DNA of 64,000 nucleotides from Streptomyces sp. NRRL F-6131 (lineage in GTDB: Bacteria > Actinomycetota > Actinomycetes > Streptomycetales > Streptomycetaceae). The position numbers and the translations under genes were made by a program. A model generated the notes under the pieces. That model did no database searches and was not told the origin of the DNA. It was given only the letters and a program-made list of their open reading frames with translations. The number at the start of each line of letters is the position of its first letter. The stretch's first letter is position 1. The stretch lies in contig JOHN01000013.1 of the NCBI GenBank assembly GCA_000719695.1, positions 186,001 to 250,000 of the forward strand, given 5' to 3'. Below are positions 1 to 9,195 of the stretch, in pieces.

Positions 1-1408
1 GTACGTCGATCAAGGCGCTGGGCCCGAACGGCAACGACGCGCAGAAGTGGGCCTTCTGGAGCACCGCGAACAACCGGTGGATCCTGGAGACGCTGCTGAC
101 GGACGGGAGGACGGCGGCCGGTCAGGGCATGGTCATGGACCACGACCCGGGCACGCACCGCACCCACCTGATCCGCACCATGGACGGGAACGCCAATCAG
201 CACTGGGCGTTCCGGGACGCGGGCGGCGGCTGGTTCTGGGTCACCAGTGACACCGACAACGGCTGTCTGACGGCCAACGCAACAGCCAGGTCGCGACCCT
301 GCGGTCGAACAACAACGGCCTGGTCGCCGACCTCGACGGCGGCAACACCGCCTCCGGCACCTCGATCAAGGCGCTCGGCAGCAACGGCAACCCCGCTCAG
401 CGGTGGGCGTTCTGGGACGCCGGCAACGGCAACTGGATCGTCGAGACCCTGCTCACGGACGGCAAGTCCGCCCCGGGTCAGGGCATGGTGATGGACCACA
501 ACCCGGGCGCGCACCGGGCCCACCTGACCCAGAACCAGAGCGGCAACGTCAACCAGCGGTGGTCGTTCCGCGACGCCGGGAACGGCTGGTACTGGCTCGT
601 CAGCGCCACCGACGGCGGCTGTCTGACGGCGAACAACGCCGGTGAGCAGCTCGGCGTCTGGCGGTGCGACGGTTCCGACATGCAGCGCTGGCGGCTGGAC
701 AACGTCCAGACCGGTCCGACTCCGGGCGCCGGCGCCGGCGGTGGCGGGAACGGCGGTGGCGGCAACACCGGCGGCGGTGGCGGTGGCGGTGGCAACACCG
801 GTGGCGGCTGGGACGGTGGCCTCGGCGGTGGCGGTAGCGGCGGCGGCAACAACTCGGAGCCGGGTGGCTGCGCGTTCCAGGAGCCGGGCGCCGAACACCG
901 GGGCAGCTGGATGTGGAAGAACTGGAGCATCTGCCGCGGCACCGAGATCTCCGACAGCGACTCGGAGCAGTCGACCGCGCTGCGGATGCGGGACGACGGC
1001 ACGCTCGAACTCGTCTACGGCTGGGCCGGCAACCTCGGTCGGTGGAACTGGGCCGTCACCTGGACGGCTCCGGGCAGCGCCGGGTGCGGTCGGGTGGCCA
1101 CCATGCAGACGGACGGCAACTTCGTCGTCTACGGCGACGGCAACCGGGTCTGCTGGTCCTCCGGGACCAGCGGCAGCAACGCGGCCTGGCTGGAGATCAA
1201 CCGGAGCGGCACGCTGACGATCTGGTGGATCCCCAACGACCAGTTCCAGGCCGCGCTGGCGGAGGCCCGTCGCCCGGGCGGCAACATCCTCACCAGCTCG
1301 CTGGAGATCGTGATCACGCTCATCCAGATGGTTCCGCACCGGAAGTGGGGGGTCGGCTCGCAGCACCGGATCTCGACACCGAACTGCGGCAAGATCCACT
1401 GCACCTGA
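1..1408 (+). CDS. Secreted lectin-like protein, 5' partial, with an internal frame break
   Basis: The gene enters from the left edge and stops at 1406-1408. Two copies of a roughly 95-residue unit are visible, each with the order TSIKALG, QxWAFW, ETLLTDG, QGMVMDH, NxHWxFRDAG and GCLTAN, like a ricin-type or related beta-trefoil carbohydrate-binding repeat. A glycine-rich linker follows (about 720-860). The C-terminal domain carries QTDGNFVVY, the QxDxNxVxY signature of bulb-type (B-lectin) mannose-binding domains, and ends in a cysteine-containing tail. The first repeat reads in frame 3 up to about position 284 and the second in frame 2 from about 285, so the reading frame breaks between the repeats. 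This is either a real frameshift, which would make it a pseudogene, or an assembly collapse between near-identical repeats. Carbohydrate binding is inferred from the motifs; the sugar is unknown. Confidence 0.6.
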
Positions 1409-1430
1409 CGGCGCGGCGGCACGCACGACG

Positions 1431-1465
1431 ACGGACCGCCCGGGCACCACGCCCGGGCGGTCCGT
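1431..1465 (+). terminator. Perfect 15-bp hairpin downstream of the lectin gene
   Basis: The arms 1431-1445 (ACGGACCGCCCGGGC) and 1451-1465 are perfect reverse complements around the 5-nt loop ACCAC. The hairpin begins 22 bases after the lectin stop codon and is followed by G/C-rich DNA rather than a U-tract, as is usual for streptomycete terminators. Confidence 0.75.
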
Positions 1466-1602
1466 CCGCGTCGGGAACACGGGGTGTTCCCTGCGCCGCT
1501 CCGGCTCTAGACTGCTCAGCTCGCGCGGCATTACCGACGGGTAGGTTCGCATTCCGGCGGGTGCCGCGAACCGACTGGCACTGGCAGGGATGGGGAGTCC
1601 GG

Positions 1603-3009
1603 ATGGCCGACGAGCGGGTGCACGCCTACGGGGACGACGCGCTGGGGGAGCACGACGCGGTGGCGCTGGCCGCCCTGGTGCGGGCCGGCGAGGTCAGCCC
1701 GGCCGAACTGGCGGCGGCCGCCGCGGCCCGTGCCGACCGGGTGGACGCGGCGCTGGCCCCGGTCGCGTTCGCCGCGTACGGGCGGCCGCACGGCGCGGAC
1801 GACGGGGTGCGGGACGCACCGCTGTACGGCGTGCCGAGCTACCTCAAGGACAACACCGACCTGCGCGGGATGCCCACCGGGCAGGGCAGTTCGGCCTTCC
1901 GGGCCCGGCCGGCCCGGCGCAGCGCCGGCTTCGCCGAGCAGTTCCTCGGCACCGGTCTCGCGGTCCTCGGCAAGACCCGGCTGCCGGAGTTCGGCCTCAA
2001 CGCCTCCACCGAGTACGCGGAGGCCAGGCCGGTCCGCAACCCCTGGCGGACCTCGCACTCCCCGGGGGCCTCCTCCGGCGGCGCGGCCGCCCTGGTGGCC
2101 TCCGGCGTCGTCCCGATCGCGCACGCCAACGACGGAGGCGGGTCGATCCGGATCCCGGCCGCCTGTTGCGGCCTGGTCGGCCTCAAGCCCACCCGCGGCC
2201 GGATGGTGCCCAACGCCCAGGGCCGCCGGCTGCCGGTCGACCTGGTCACCGACGGCGTGCTGACCCGCTCCGTCCGCGACACGGCGGCCTTCTTCGCCGC
2301 CGCCGAGCGCCACCACCGCAACCCCGCGCTGCCTCCGCTCGGCCTGGTCGAGGGTCCGGGCGAGCGGCGGCTGCGGATCGGCCTGGTGGTGGACTCGCCG
2401 ACCGCGCCCACCGACGCGCCGACCCGGGCGGCGGTCGAGGAGACGGCGGCCCGGCTGGCGGCCCTGGGCCACGACGTGACGCCGGTGGAGCTGCCGTTCG
2501 GGGAGGAGTTCTCCCGCGACTTCATCCTCTACTGGGGCTACATCGCCTTCCTGATCGCCACCACCGGCCGGCTGACCGTCGACCCGGGCTTCCGGGCGAG
2601 CCGGCTGGACGGGCTCACCACCGGGCTGCGGCGGGTGTTCCACCGCGAGTTCACCCGGGTGCCCGGGGTGGTGCGGCGACTGCGGCGCGCCGAGCAGACG
2701 TACGCGGGGATGTTCCGCACGCACGACGCGATCCTCTCGCCGGTGCTGGCTCATGTCGCGCCGCCGATCGGGCACCTGAGCCCCAACGTCGCCTTCGACG
2801 AACTGATCGAACGGCTCACCCGGTACGTGGCGTTCACGCCGGTCAACAACGTCACCGGCGGCCCCGCCGTGGCCCTGCCGGTCGGGGCGAGCCCGGACGG
2901 CCTGCCGATCGGCGTCCACCTGTCGGCCGCTCACGGCGAGGAACGGACGCTGCTGGAGCTGGCGTTCGCGCTGGAGGCGGACCGGCCGTGGCGGCGGATC
3001 CAGGACTGA
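1603..3009 (+). CDS. Amidase-signature family hydrolase
   Basis: This 468-residue protein belongs to the amidase signature family (GatA, FAAH and 6-aminohexanoate-cyclic-dimer hydrolase relatives), which hydrolyse carboxamides. The Ser-cisSer-Lys triad is visible: Lys82 in SYLKDNTD, Ser157 in GASSGGAAAL and Ser181 in GGGSIRIPAACCGL. The 75- and 24-residue spacings match those of the family. The ATG at 1603 is preceded by GGGGAG and begins the conserved region; the frame is open further upstream but carries no conserved sequence there. The gene stands alone, converging with the FUSC gene on the opposite strand. The natural substrate cannot be read from the sequence. It is not part of a gatCAB operon, so a role in tRNA amidation is unlikely. 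Confidence 0.9.
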   Translation: MADERVHAYGDDALGEHDAVALAALVRAGEVSPAELAAAAAARADRVDAALAPVAFAAYGRPHGADDGVRDAPLYGVPSYLKDNTDLRGMPTGQGSSAFRARPARRSAGFAEQFLGTGLAVLGKTRLPEFGLNASTEYAEARPVRNPWRTSHSPGASSGGAAALVASGVVPIAHANDGGGSIRIPAACCGLVGLKPTRGRMVPNAQGRRLPVDLVTDGVLTRSVRDTAAFFAAAERHHRNPALPPLGLVEGPGERRLRIGLVVDSPTAPTDAPTRAAVEETAARLAALGHDVTPVELPFGEEFSRDFILYWGYIAFLIATTGRLTVDPGFRASRLDGLTTGLRRVFHREFTRVPGVVRRLRRAEQTYAGMFRTHDAILSPVLAHVAPPIGHLSPNVAFDELIERLTRYVAFTPVNNVTGGPAVALPVGASPDGLPIGVHLSAAHGEERTLLELAFALEADRPWRRIQD

Positions 3010-3060
3010 CGGGGCGCTGGCCGGGGGGCTGATGGGGGCCGCGTGGGTCGGGGCGTCGGC

Positions 3061-5118
3061 TCAACCGAGCACCGGGGAGGCGATGGCGCAGGCCGCCCGG
3101 ACCTCGCGGCGGAGCGGGCCGAGGACGTCGACCGGGTGGTCCGCCGGGTCATCCGCCGGGCCGCGCGTCGGACCGCGCGTCGGGCCGCGCGTCGGGCTGC
3201 CCGACGGGTCCTCGGGTACGGCTGTCGCGGCGGCTTCGACGCCGTCCGCGGGCCCGGGCAGGGGTGTGCCGGTGCGCAGGGCCCCGGCCAGGGCGGCCAG
3301 CTCGGCGGCGAGGGCGGCGACCTCGCCCGGTGGTGGCTCCGGTTCCCCGTGGTCGACCCGGACCCGGGTGGCGGTGGTGGCCTCCACCACCCGTTCCACC
3401 GCGATCACCAGCGGCCACCACGCCGCCGCCCGCGGCCCGGTCGGCGGCGGTTCGGTGAGCGCCCGCTGGAACTCGGAGCGGACCGCCGAGAGGTCCCGGT
3501 AGAGCCGCCGCCGCCGGCGCGGCCGGGCCGTCCGGTCCTGGCCGGGCGCGCCGTCGAAGGCCAGCACCACGTACGCGGAGGCGTCCGCGACGGCGTCGGC
3601 CAGCCGGTCGCCGATCCGGGTGTGCCAGGACTCCGGCCAGCACAGGTACCCGGCGACCAGGGCGATCCCGCAGCCGATCAGCGAGTCGTAGAGGCGGGGC
3701 AGCACCAGCCCGAACCCCTGGTGGTTGAGCAGGTCGGAGAGGAGCAGGATGACCGGGGTGATGGCCGCCGTCTGGAAGGCGTAGCCCTTGGCGGAGAACG
3801 CCGGGATCAGTGCCGCCAGCAGCGCGACGGTCGGCACGTCCCACCAGCCGCGCGGCACCTCGGCGAGCACCGGCACGGCGATCAGCAGCCCGGCGGCCGT
3901 GCCGAAGGCGCGCAGCACGGCGCGGGAGAACACCGAGCCGAAGTCCGGCTTGAGGACGAAGGTGACGGTCAGCGCGACCCAGTAGGAGCGGGGCACCGGC
4001 AGCACCGACACCACCACCTGGGCCAGGCCGATGCAGAGCGCGAGCCGCAGACCGTAGCGCCAGGACGCGCCGGAGAGCAGCGCCGCCCGGGTCGCGCGCC
4101 GGGTCCGCACCCAGGGGGCGGCGGGGCGGCCGAGCCGGTCGGGGGCGGCGGAGTGCGCGCGGTCGGGCTCGGCGCCGACGGCGGCCGCGTAGCGGAGGGC
4201 CTGTTCGAGCGCCCGTTCCGAGGGGCCGGTCGGTTTCGGCAGGTCGAGCGGGACGGCGGTGGCGGACGGGTGGCCGTGCCCGACGGTGTCGGCGAGCGCC
4301 AGCACCGCCGCCGACCAGGCCGCCGGCAGCGGGCCGAGCCGGGCCGGACGCAGTTTGGCGGCGGAGGCGGCCTCGACGACCGGGATCAGCGCGTTGAGCT
4401 GGGCGATCAGCCGGGTCAGCCCGGGGGAGCGGCCGTGCCGGCGGGTGCGGTGGACGAGCAGCAGGTCGTACGAGGCGTTCAGCGACTGCGTGACGGCCTG
4501 GCGCCGTTCGTCGTGCTCCGGGGTGCCGGCGGCCCGGACGAACGCGGCGACCGACCGGTAGGAGGCGGCGACCGCGGCCCGTTCCGGCACCCCGCCGCGC
4601 AGCGGCCAGGCGAACAGGGTGAGCAGCAGCACCACCGCGCCGCCCGCGGTCAGCAGCAGCGGTGCCTTCCACCACGGCTGGGGCATCGGCAGGCCGGCGC
4701 CGACGACGGCGTTGAGGAGCAGCAGCAGGCCGGAGACGGAGGCGACCGAGCCGATCGAGGAGATCATCCCGGAGACCAGGGCGACCAGGGTGAGGACCAC
4801 GACGGCCGTCCAGTCGCGGCCGTACACCAGGGTGCCGAGGGCGACGCCGACGGCGCCGAACAGCTGGGGGACGGCGATGTTGAAGAACCGCATCCGGTAG
4901 GCGTCGGCGGTGTCGCCGATCACGCCGGACAGCGCGCCCATCGAGACCAGCGCCCCGTACGCGGGCCGGCCGGCGGCGAGGCCGACGGCCAGCGGCGCGG
5001 CGAGCGCCACCGCGGCGCGGGCCACCGCCGCCCGCGGCACCGGCGCGGGTTGCGGCCGCAGCCCCGCGGTCAGCCAGGTCGGCGGCGCGAGCCGGACGCC
5101 GTGTGTGCGCTGTGCCAT
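3061..5118 (-). CDS. FUSC-family integral membrane protein (aromatic acid exporter type)
   Basis: This 685-residue membrane protein has two clusters of hydrophobic segments, at roughly residues 30-180 and 340-480, each followed by a soluble region. That is the duplicated architecture of fusaric acid resistance/AaeB-type (FUSC) proteins, which are thought to export aromatic acids or related small molecules. The N-terminal half begins just after MAQRTHGVRLAPP and soon shows GRPAYGALVSMGALSGVIGDT; the second half contains YWVALTVTFVLKPDFGSVF, the typical FUSC segment. The C-terminus carries a short TRGP repeat encoded by a 12-bp tandem repeat (3161-3196). The gene converges with the amidase with a 51-bp gap. 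Substrate unknown. Confidence 0.85.
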   Translation of the reverse strand: MAQRTHGVRLAPPTWLTAGLRPQPAPVPRAAVARAAVALAAPLAVGLAAGRPAYGALVSMGALSGVIGDTADAYRMRFFNIAVPQLFGAVGVALGTLVYGRDWTAVVVLTLVALVSGMISSIGSVASVSGLLLLLNAVVGAGLPMPQPWWKAPLLLTAGGAVVLLLTLFAWPLRGGVPERAAVAASYRSVAAFVRAAGTPEHDERRQAVTQSLNASYDLLLVHRTRRHGRSPGLTRLIAQLNALIPVVEAASAAKLRPARLGPLPAAWSAAVLALADTVGHGHPSATAVPLDLPKPTGPSERALEQALRYAAAVGAEPDRAHSAAPDRLGRPAAPWVRTRRATRAALLSGASWRYGLRLALCIGLAQVVVSVLPVPRSYWVALTVTFVLKPDFGSVFSRAVLRAFGTAAGLLIAVPVLAEVPRGWWDVPTVALLAALIPAFSAKGYAFQTAAITPVILLLSDLLNHQGFGLVLPRLYDSLIGCGIALVAGYLCWPESWHTRIGDRLADAVADASAYVVLAFDGAPGQDRTARPRRRRRLYRDLSAVRSEFQRALTEPPPTGPRAAAWWPLVIAVERVVEATTATRVRVDHGEPEPPPGEVAALAAELAALAGALRTGTPLPGPADGVEAAATAVPEDPSGSPTRGPTRGPTRGPADDPADHPVDVLGPLRREVRAACAIASPVLG
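3161..3196. repeat. 12-bp tandem repeat, three copies, inside the FUSC gene
   Basis: Three consecutive copies of CCGCGCGTCGGR lie at 3161-3172, 3173-3184 and 3185-3196. On the minus strand they encode the repeated tripeptide TRGP near the C-terminus, probably a slippage-prone low-complexity tail. Confidence 0.85.
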
Positions 5119-5252
5119 GGGCCCAACCTACGGCGCCCGCCCGCGGTCGCCCGGACGCGGCACGCCCCGGCCCGCGGTGGGGGGCGCGGGCCGGGGCCGT
5201 TCTCGGGGCGGTCGGGCCGGGGAGGACGCCGGGTCGGCCGGGTGGCGGGTCG

Positions 5253-6620
5253 TCAGGCGGTGGCGGCCTCGGGGGCGGGGGCCGCCGGGGCGGGCGCCGG
5301 TTCGGCCGGTTGGCGGGTGGTGGGGAGGTCGCGGACCCGGCCGACGGGGGAGAACAGGAGGACGAGCGCCGCCAGCGGGACCCCGGCCGTGGTGATCCAC
5401 ATCGCCGGGCGCAGCCCCACCGCGGTGCCGAGGACACCGGCGAGCAGGGCGCCCACCGGGATGGTGCCGTAGTTGAGGACGGCGGCGCTCGCGGTGACCC
5501 GACCGAGCAGCGCGGGCGGGCAGTAGCGCTGCTGGAAGCCGGACTTGATGACGTTCCCGGCCACCACGCCGGCCGAGACGCCGAACCCGCCGACGGCCGA
5601 GCAGAGCATGCCCGGGCCGGTCCCGGTCAGCGGGATGAGCAGGGCGAGGGTGGGCAGGCCCAGTTCGAAGAGGATCATCGCGCGTGCCGTACCGACCCGG
5701 GCGGCGACCCGGCGGGCGGCGAACGCGCCGAGGACGCCGCCGCTGCCGGCCGCCGCGATCAGCCCGCCGACGGTGCCCGGGGCCAGTCCGACCTCGCGGA
5801 TCAGAAACGCCACCAGGATGGACTGGTACCCCATCAGTGCCAGGTTGGAGGTGGCGCCGAACAGGGTGAGGGTGCGCAGCCAGCGGTCCCCGGCGACCAG
5901 CCGCAGGCCCTCGCCGACCTCGCGCCGCAGTGCCCGGTCGGTGCCGCGCCCGTCCCGGGCGGCCGGGGTCTCGCGGTGGCGGATGCGGCCCAGGCAGAGC
6001 AGCGAGACCAGGAAGGTCGCGGCGTTGGCGAGCATGCCGTTGGCGGCGCCGGCGAGCTGGGCGATCAGGCCGCCGGAGCCGAGGCCGACGATCTGGGCGG
6101 CGGAGGCGCTGCCGTGCAGCTTGGCGTTGCCCTCGGGCTGGTCGGCGGGGGAGAGCAGGTCGGGCAGGTAGGCGGTGTACGCGGTCTGGAAGAACACGGC
6201 CGCGGTGCCGGTGAGCAGGGCGACGGCCAGCAGCAGCCCGGTGCTGAGCAGACCGGCCCGTGCGGCGACGGGGACGGCCGCGAACAGGACGAGCGAGACG
6301 GCGGCGGCCACCAGCATCACCGGCCGACGCGGTAAGCGGTCCACCCAGACGCCGGCGGGCAGGCCCATGACCAGCCAGGGTGCCCAGGAGGCGGCGCTGA
6401 GCAGGCCGATCTCGAAGGTGGAGGCGTGCAGTTCGGAGACGGCGATCAGCGGCATGGCGACCCCGGTCACCGAGGCGCCGAACTTGCCGGCGGTCTCGCC
6501 GAACCAGAGCAGCCGGAAGTCCCGGTGGCGGCGGAGCAGGCTGCGGCGGTCGTCGGGGCGCCGGTCGTCGTGGTGCCGGTCGTCGTGGGGCCGGTCGGTG
6601 GGCTTCGCGTGGTGCGTCAC
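5253..6620 (-). CDS. MFS transporter
   Basis: This 455-residue major facilitator superfamily exporter has about 12 hydrophobic segments. The N-terminus is a charged Asp/Arg/His-rich tail (DRPHDDRHHDDRRPDDRR), followed by the typical HRDFRLLWFGETAGKFGASV and the loop motif GVWVDRLPRRPVM between TM2 and TM3. It resembles the macrolide/tetracycline-efflux-like group often found with small regulators. The GTG start at 6618-6620 overlaps the TGA stop of the upstream regulator (GTGA), so the pair is translationally coupled. The operator in front of the regulator gene should therefore control both. The exported compound is unknown. Confidence 0.85.
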   Translation of the reverse strand: MTHHAKPTDRPHDDRHHDDRRPDDRRSLLRRHRDFRLLWFGETAGKFGASVTGVAMPLIAVSELHASTFEIGLLSAASWAPWLVMGLPAGVWVDRLPRRPVMLVAAAVSLVLFAAVPVAARAGLLSTGLLLAVALLTGTAAVFFQTAYTAYLPDLLSPADQPEGNAKLHGSASAAQIVGLGSGGLIAQLAGAANGMLANAATFLVSLLCLGRIRHRETPAARDGRGTDRALRREVGEGLRLVAGDRWLRTLTLFGATSNLALMGYQSILVAFLIREVGLAPGTVGGLIAAAGSGGVLGAFAARRVAARVGTARAMILFELGLPTLALLIPLTGTGPGMLCSAVGGFGVSAGVVAGNVIKSGFQQRYCPPALLGRVTASAAVLNYGTIPVGALLAGVLGTAVGLRPAMWITTAGVPLAALVLLFSPVGRVRDLPTTRQPAEPAPAPAAPAPEAATA

Positions 6621-7324
6621 TCGGCGCTCCGCTTCGGGTGGTCGTCGGTGGGGGCGCCGTCGGTGCGGGCGCCGGGGTCGGCGGGGCCCGCGGCGCGGGG
6701 CCGGCGCGGGAAGGACTGGAGCTGGACGACGACCGGCAGCGCCCGCGGGTCCGGCACGGTGTCGCTGTCGGGGTCGGTGAGGTGGCGTTCGACGACGGCG
6801 GACAGTTCCTCGTTCATCGCCCGGAGCTGGGCCGGGGTCAGCCGCAGCCGGCTCCAGTCCGCGATGGTGCCGACGTCGCGCCACTCGTCCGGCCAGTCCT
6901 CGGCGATGTAGTCGTTGATCCGGTTGAAGTACTGCTGGACGATCTGGTGCAGGTAGAGCGAGACCGCGCCGCGGCTGTCCGGGTCGTGGCGGAAGTCGGC
7001 GGTGTCGAGCCGGTTGGGCACGGGCACCCGTCGCCACCAGCGCTCGCGCTTGGTGCCGCGCCCGGTCTCCTCCTCGATGAACCCGTGCTCGGCGAGGTGG
7101 CGCAGGTGCCAGCTGACGGTGCCGGTGTTCTCGCCGAGGCGCTCGGCGAGCCGGGTGGCGGTGGCCGGTCCGTCCAGGTTGAGGAGTTCGAAGATCTGCA
7201 TCCGCAGCGGGTGTGCGAGGCCGCGCAGGCTGCGCGCGTCCAGGCGGCGCTGCGGGCGTCCGGACGTCTCCGGCTGCTCCGGCTGCTGCGGCTGCTCGGG
7301 GTGCTCGGGCTGCTCCGTGGTCAT
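6617..7324 (-). CDS. Winged-helix (ArsR/HTH_20-like) transcriptional regulator
   Basis: This 235-residue DNA-binding protein has a low-complexity EQPEHPEQPQQPEQP N-terminus, then a winged helix at about residues 35-105 (LRGLAHPLRMQIFELLNLDG, then ENTGTVSWHLRHLAEHGFIEE). The C-terminal part contains YFNRINDYIAEDWPDEW and a helical region typical of ArsR-like regulators controlling MFS pumps in actinomycetes. No metal-binding cysteine motif is present, so it is not a classical arsenic sensor. The ATG at 7322-7324 is the start of the recognisable protein. Two copies of a palindrome lie 17-60 bp upstream, suggesting autoregulation. It is coupled to the downstream MFS gene by a GTGA overlap. Confidence 0.8.
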   Translation of the reverse strand: MTTEQPEHPEQPQQPEQPETSGRPQRRLDARSLRGLAHPLRMQIFELLNLDGPATATRLAERLGENTGTVSWHLRHLAEHGFIEEETGRGTKRERWWRRVPVPNRLDTADFRHDPDSRGAVSLYLHQIVQQYFNRINDYIAEDWPDEWRDVGTIADWSRLRLTPAQLRAMNEELSAVVERHLTDPDSDTVPDPRALPVVVQLQSFPRRPRAAGPADPGARTDGAPTDDHPKRSAE

Positions 7325-7340
7325 GCCGGCATCGTAGGTT

Positions 7341-7384
7341 GCAGAGAGTTCTCTGCATAGGGATATCTGCAGAGAACTCTCTGC
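7341..7384. promoter_or_regulatory. Double palindromic operator upstream of the regulator/MFS operon
   Basis: Two copies of GCAGAGA-N2-TCTCTGC lie at 7341-7356 and 7369-7384 with centres 28 bp apart. The second copy is the exact reverse complement of the first, so the whole block is a larger dyad. The spacer contains ATAGGGATAT, which could overlap a -10 element. The position immediately upstream of the regulator start points to autorepression; this is inferred from arrangement only. Confidence 0.7.
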
Positions 7385-7522
7385 AAGATGCCCTCCGGAT
7401 GTCTCCCGGTCTCCCGAATCGCGCCCCGGACCGCCGGATGATCTTCTAGAGTCGCGTCCGGTGCGACCGTACGACCGCACCGCGCGCCCCACCCGCGCGC
7501 ACCGGTACCAGGGAGAGGCACC

Positions 7523-8263
7523 ATGACCCCACCGCAGCCGCAGCCGTTCCAGCCCGTCGACGAGGACTGGCAGACCGCCCTCGTGGTCGTCGCCCACCCC
7601 GACGACATGGAGTACGGCGGGGCCGCCGCCGTCGCCCGCTGGACGGACCAGGGCAAGAAGGTCGTCTACGTGATGGCCACCAGCGGAGAGGCCGGCATCG
7701 ACGGCATGGACCCGGAGCAGTGCGGGCCGCTGCGCGAGGCCGAGCAGATCGCCTCCGCGGCCGTGGTCGGCGTCGACACCGTCGAGTTCCTCGGCCACCC
7801 GGACGGCGTCGTCGAGTACGGCCTGCCGCTGCGCCGCGACATCGCGCGCGCCGTCCGCCGCCACCGCCCCGACATCGTCATCACCAGCAACCACCGTGAC
7901 ACCTGGGGCGGGACCTTCCTCAACCAGGCCGACCACATCGCCGTCGGCCGCGCCACCCTCGACGGGGTGCGGGACGCCGGCAACCGCTGGGTGTTCCGCG
8001 AGCTGATCGACGAGGGCCACGAGCCGTGGGACGGCGTGCGGCAGATCTGGGTGGCCTCCTCGCCGGAGTCCGGTCACGCCGTCGACACCACCGAGCACTT
8101 CGACCGGGGCGTCGCCTCCCTGGAGGCCCACAAGGCGTACCTGGCCGGCCTCGGCGGCGCGATGGCGGACGCGCGCGGCTTCCTGGAGGGCGTCGGCCGG
8201 GGCGCGGGCACCCGGCTCGGCACCCGCTTCGCCGTCGCCTTCGAGGTCTTCCCGCTGCGGTAG
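7523..8263 (+). CDS. PIG-L family deacetylase
   Basis: This 246-residue protein is of the PIG-L/LmbE family of zinc-dependent N-acetylglucosaminyl deacetylases, which in actinomycetes includes MshB and Mca of mycothiol metabolism. The metal-binding motif AHPDD is at residues 24-28 and a second segment reads PDIVITSNHRDTWGGTFLNQADH, supplying the distal histidine. A strong ribosome binding site (GGGAGAGG, 7511-7518) precedes the ATG. It is shorter than MshB (about 300 residues) and stands apart from other mycothiol genes, so its substrate is unassigned. It converges with the DedA gene, leaving only 6 bp between the stop codons. Confidence 0.9.
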   Translation: MTPPQPQPFQPVDEDWQTALVVVAHPDDMEYGGAAAVARWTDQGKKVVYVMATSGEAGIDGMDPEQCGPLREAEQIASAAVVGVDTVEFLGHPDGVVEYGLPLRRDIARAVRRHRPDIVITSNHRDTWGGTFLNQADHIAVGRATLDGVRDAGNRWVFRELIDEGHEPWDGVRQIWVASSPESGHAVDTTEHFDRGVASLEAHKAYLAGLGGAMADARGFLEGVGRGAGTRLGTRFAVAFEVFPLR

Positions 8264-8269
8264 GGCCTG

Positions 8270-8953
8270 CTACGGGTCCTGCCGCCGCCGACGGCGGCGG
8301 CGCAGCAGGTGGCGGACGGCGAGACCGGCGACCAGCACGCCGAGCGCGATCAGCAGCCAGAGCTGGTAGCGCACCGCCGTCCGCCAGACCGCGCCGATGT
8401 TGGCGCCCGCGACGTACCCGAAGGTGGCCCACACCCCCACCCAGAGCGCCGCGCCGAGCACGTTGAACACCTGGAACCGGGGCCAGGGCATCCCGGTCGT
8501 CCCGGCGATGATGCCGCTGGTCTGCCGCAGCCCGTCGACGAACCGCGCCACCGTCACCACCTTGCCGCCGTGCCGGTCGAAGAACGCCTCCGCGCGGGTG
8601 ACCCGCTCCGGGGTGAGCAGCACGTACCGGCCCCAGCGGTGGACGAAGGCCCGGCCGCCGGTGGCACCGATCAGATGGCCGAGCGTGTTGCCGAGCACCG
8701 CCGCCGCGAAGGCGATCGCCACCACCGCGGCGATGTTCAGGTGCCCGGTGCCCGCGTAGACGGCGGCGAGCACCAGCACGGTCTGGCCCGGCGCGGGGAC
8801 GGCGCAGTTGTCGAGCAGCACGAACAGCGCCACCAGCGCGTAGCCGTACTGGTCGAGCAGGGGTTCCAGCGCGGCGAGCGGCCCCGGCAGTCCGGGGGCG
8901 GCCTCCGCCACGGCCCCGGCGAGGAGCCGGGCGGCGGGTTCCGGCAACGGCAC
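8270..8953 (-). CDS. DedA-family membrane protein
   Basis: This 227-residue polytopic membrane protein is of the DedA/SNARE-associated (VTT domain) family, implicated in lipid scrambling and membrane homeostasis. The family signature appears as FVLLDNCAVPAPGQTVLVLAA near residue 45, followed by GNTLGHLIGATGGR, the amphipathic loop FDRHGGKVVTVARFVDGLRQTSGIIAG, and two C-terminal membrane segments. The protein ends in a polyarginine tail. That tail is encoded by GCC/GGC runs (8281-8301) which can fold into a hairpin and may serve as a terminator for the convergent PIG-L gene. Translation starts with GTG at 8953. Function is assigned only at family level. Confidence 0.88.
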   Translation of the reverse strand: MPLPEPAARLLAGAVAEAAPGLPGPLAALEPLLDQYGYALVALFVLLDNCAVPAPGQTVLVLAAVYAGTGHLNIAAVVAIAFAAAVLGNTLGHLIGATGGRAFVHRWGRYVLLTPERVTRAEAFFDRHGGKVVTVARFVDGLRQTSGIIAGTTGMPWPRFQVFNVLGAALWVGVWATFGYVAGANIGAVWRTAVRYQLWLLIALGVLVAGLAVRHLLRRRRRRRQDP

Positions 8954-9000
8954 GGCTCACCGCCCCGGGCCGGGCGGGCGCGGGGCGGTGGCCGGTGGCG

Positions 9001-9195
9001 TCAGCGGATCGCCTCGCGGGGTTCGATGTTGCAGTCCGGGCCCGGGTAGACCAGGCCCGTGTGGCCGTCCTCGAAGCGGACCACGTACGGCGGCTGGCCG
9101 TCCTGGCCGCGCACCTCCGTGATCTCGCCCTTCCGGTCGACCATGCCCACCGCCCGGCTGTGGATGTGGAGCTGGTCACCTACCGCTGCGTGCAT
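9001..9195 (-). CDS. DUF1918 domain protein
   Basis: This 64-residue protein is a single DUF1918 domain: it opens with MHAAVGDQLHIHSRAVGMVD and then has a small beta-barrel-like body, GEITEVRGQDGQPPYVVRFEDG, ending in a cysteine-containing tail. Small proteins of this family are common in actinomycetes and have no established function. A ribosome binding site GAGGAG lies 7-12 bases before the ATG at 9193-9195. It lies in the same direction as the upstream TetR gene with a 140-bp gap that shows no clear feature. Confidence 0.85.
   Translation of the reverse strand: MHAAVGDQLHIHSRAVGMVDRKGEITEVRGQDGQPPYVVRFEDGHTGLVYPGPDCNIEPREAIR

Noticed and set aside
8281..8301. GCC/GGC dyad as a certain terminator for the PIG-L gene
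   Set aside because: It lies in the DedA coding sequence and is explained by the polyarginine codons; a dual role is only possible.
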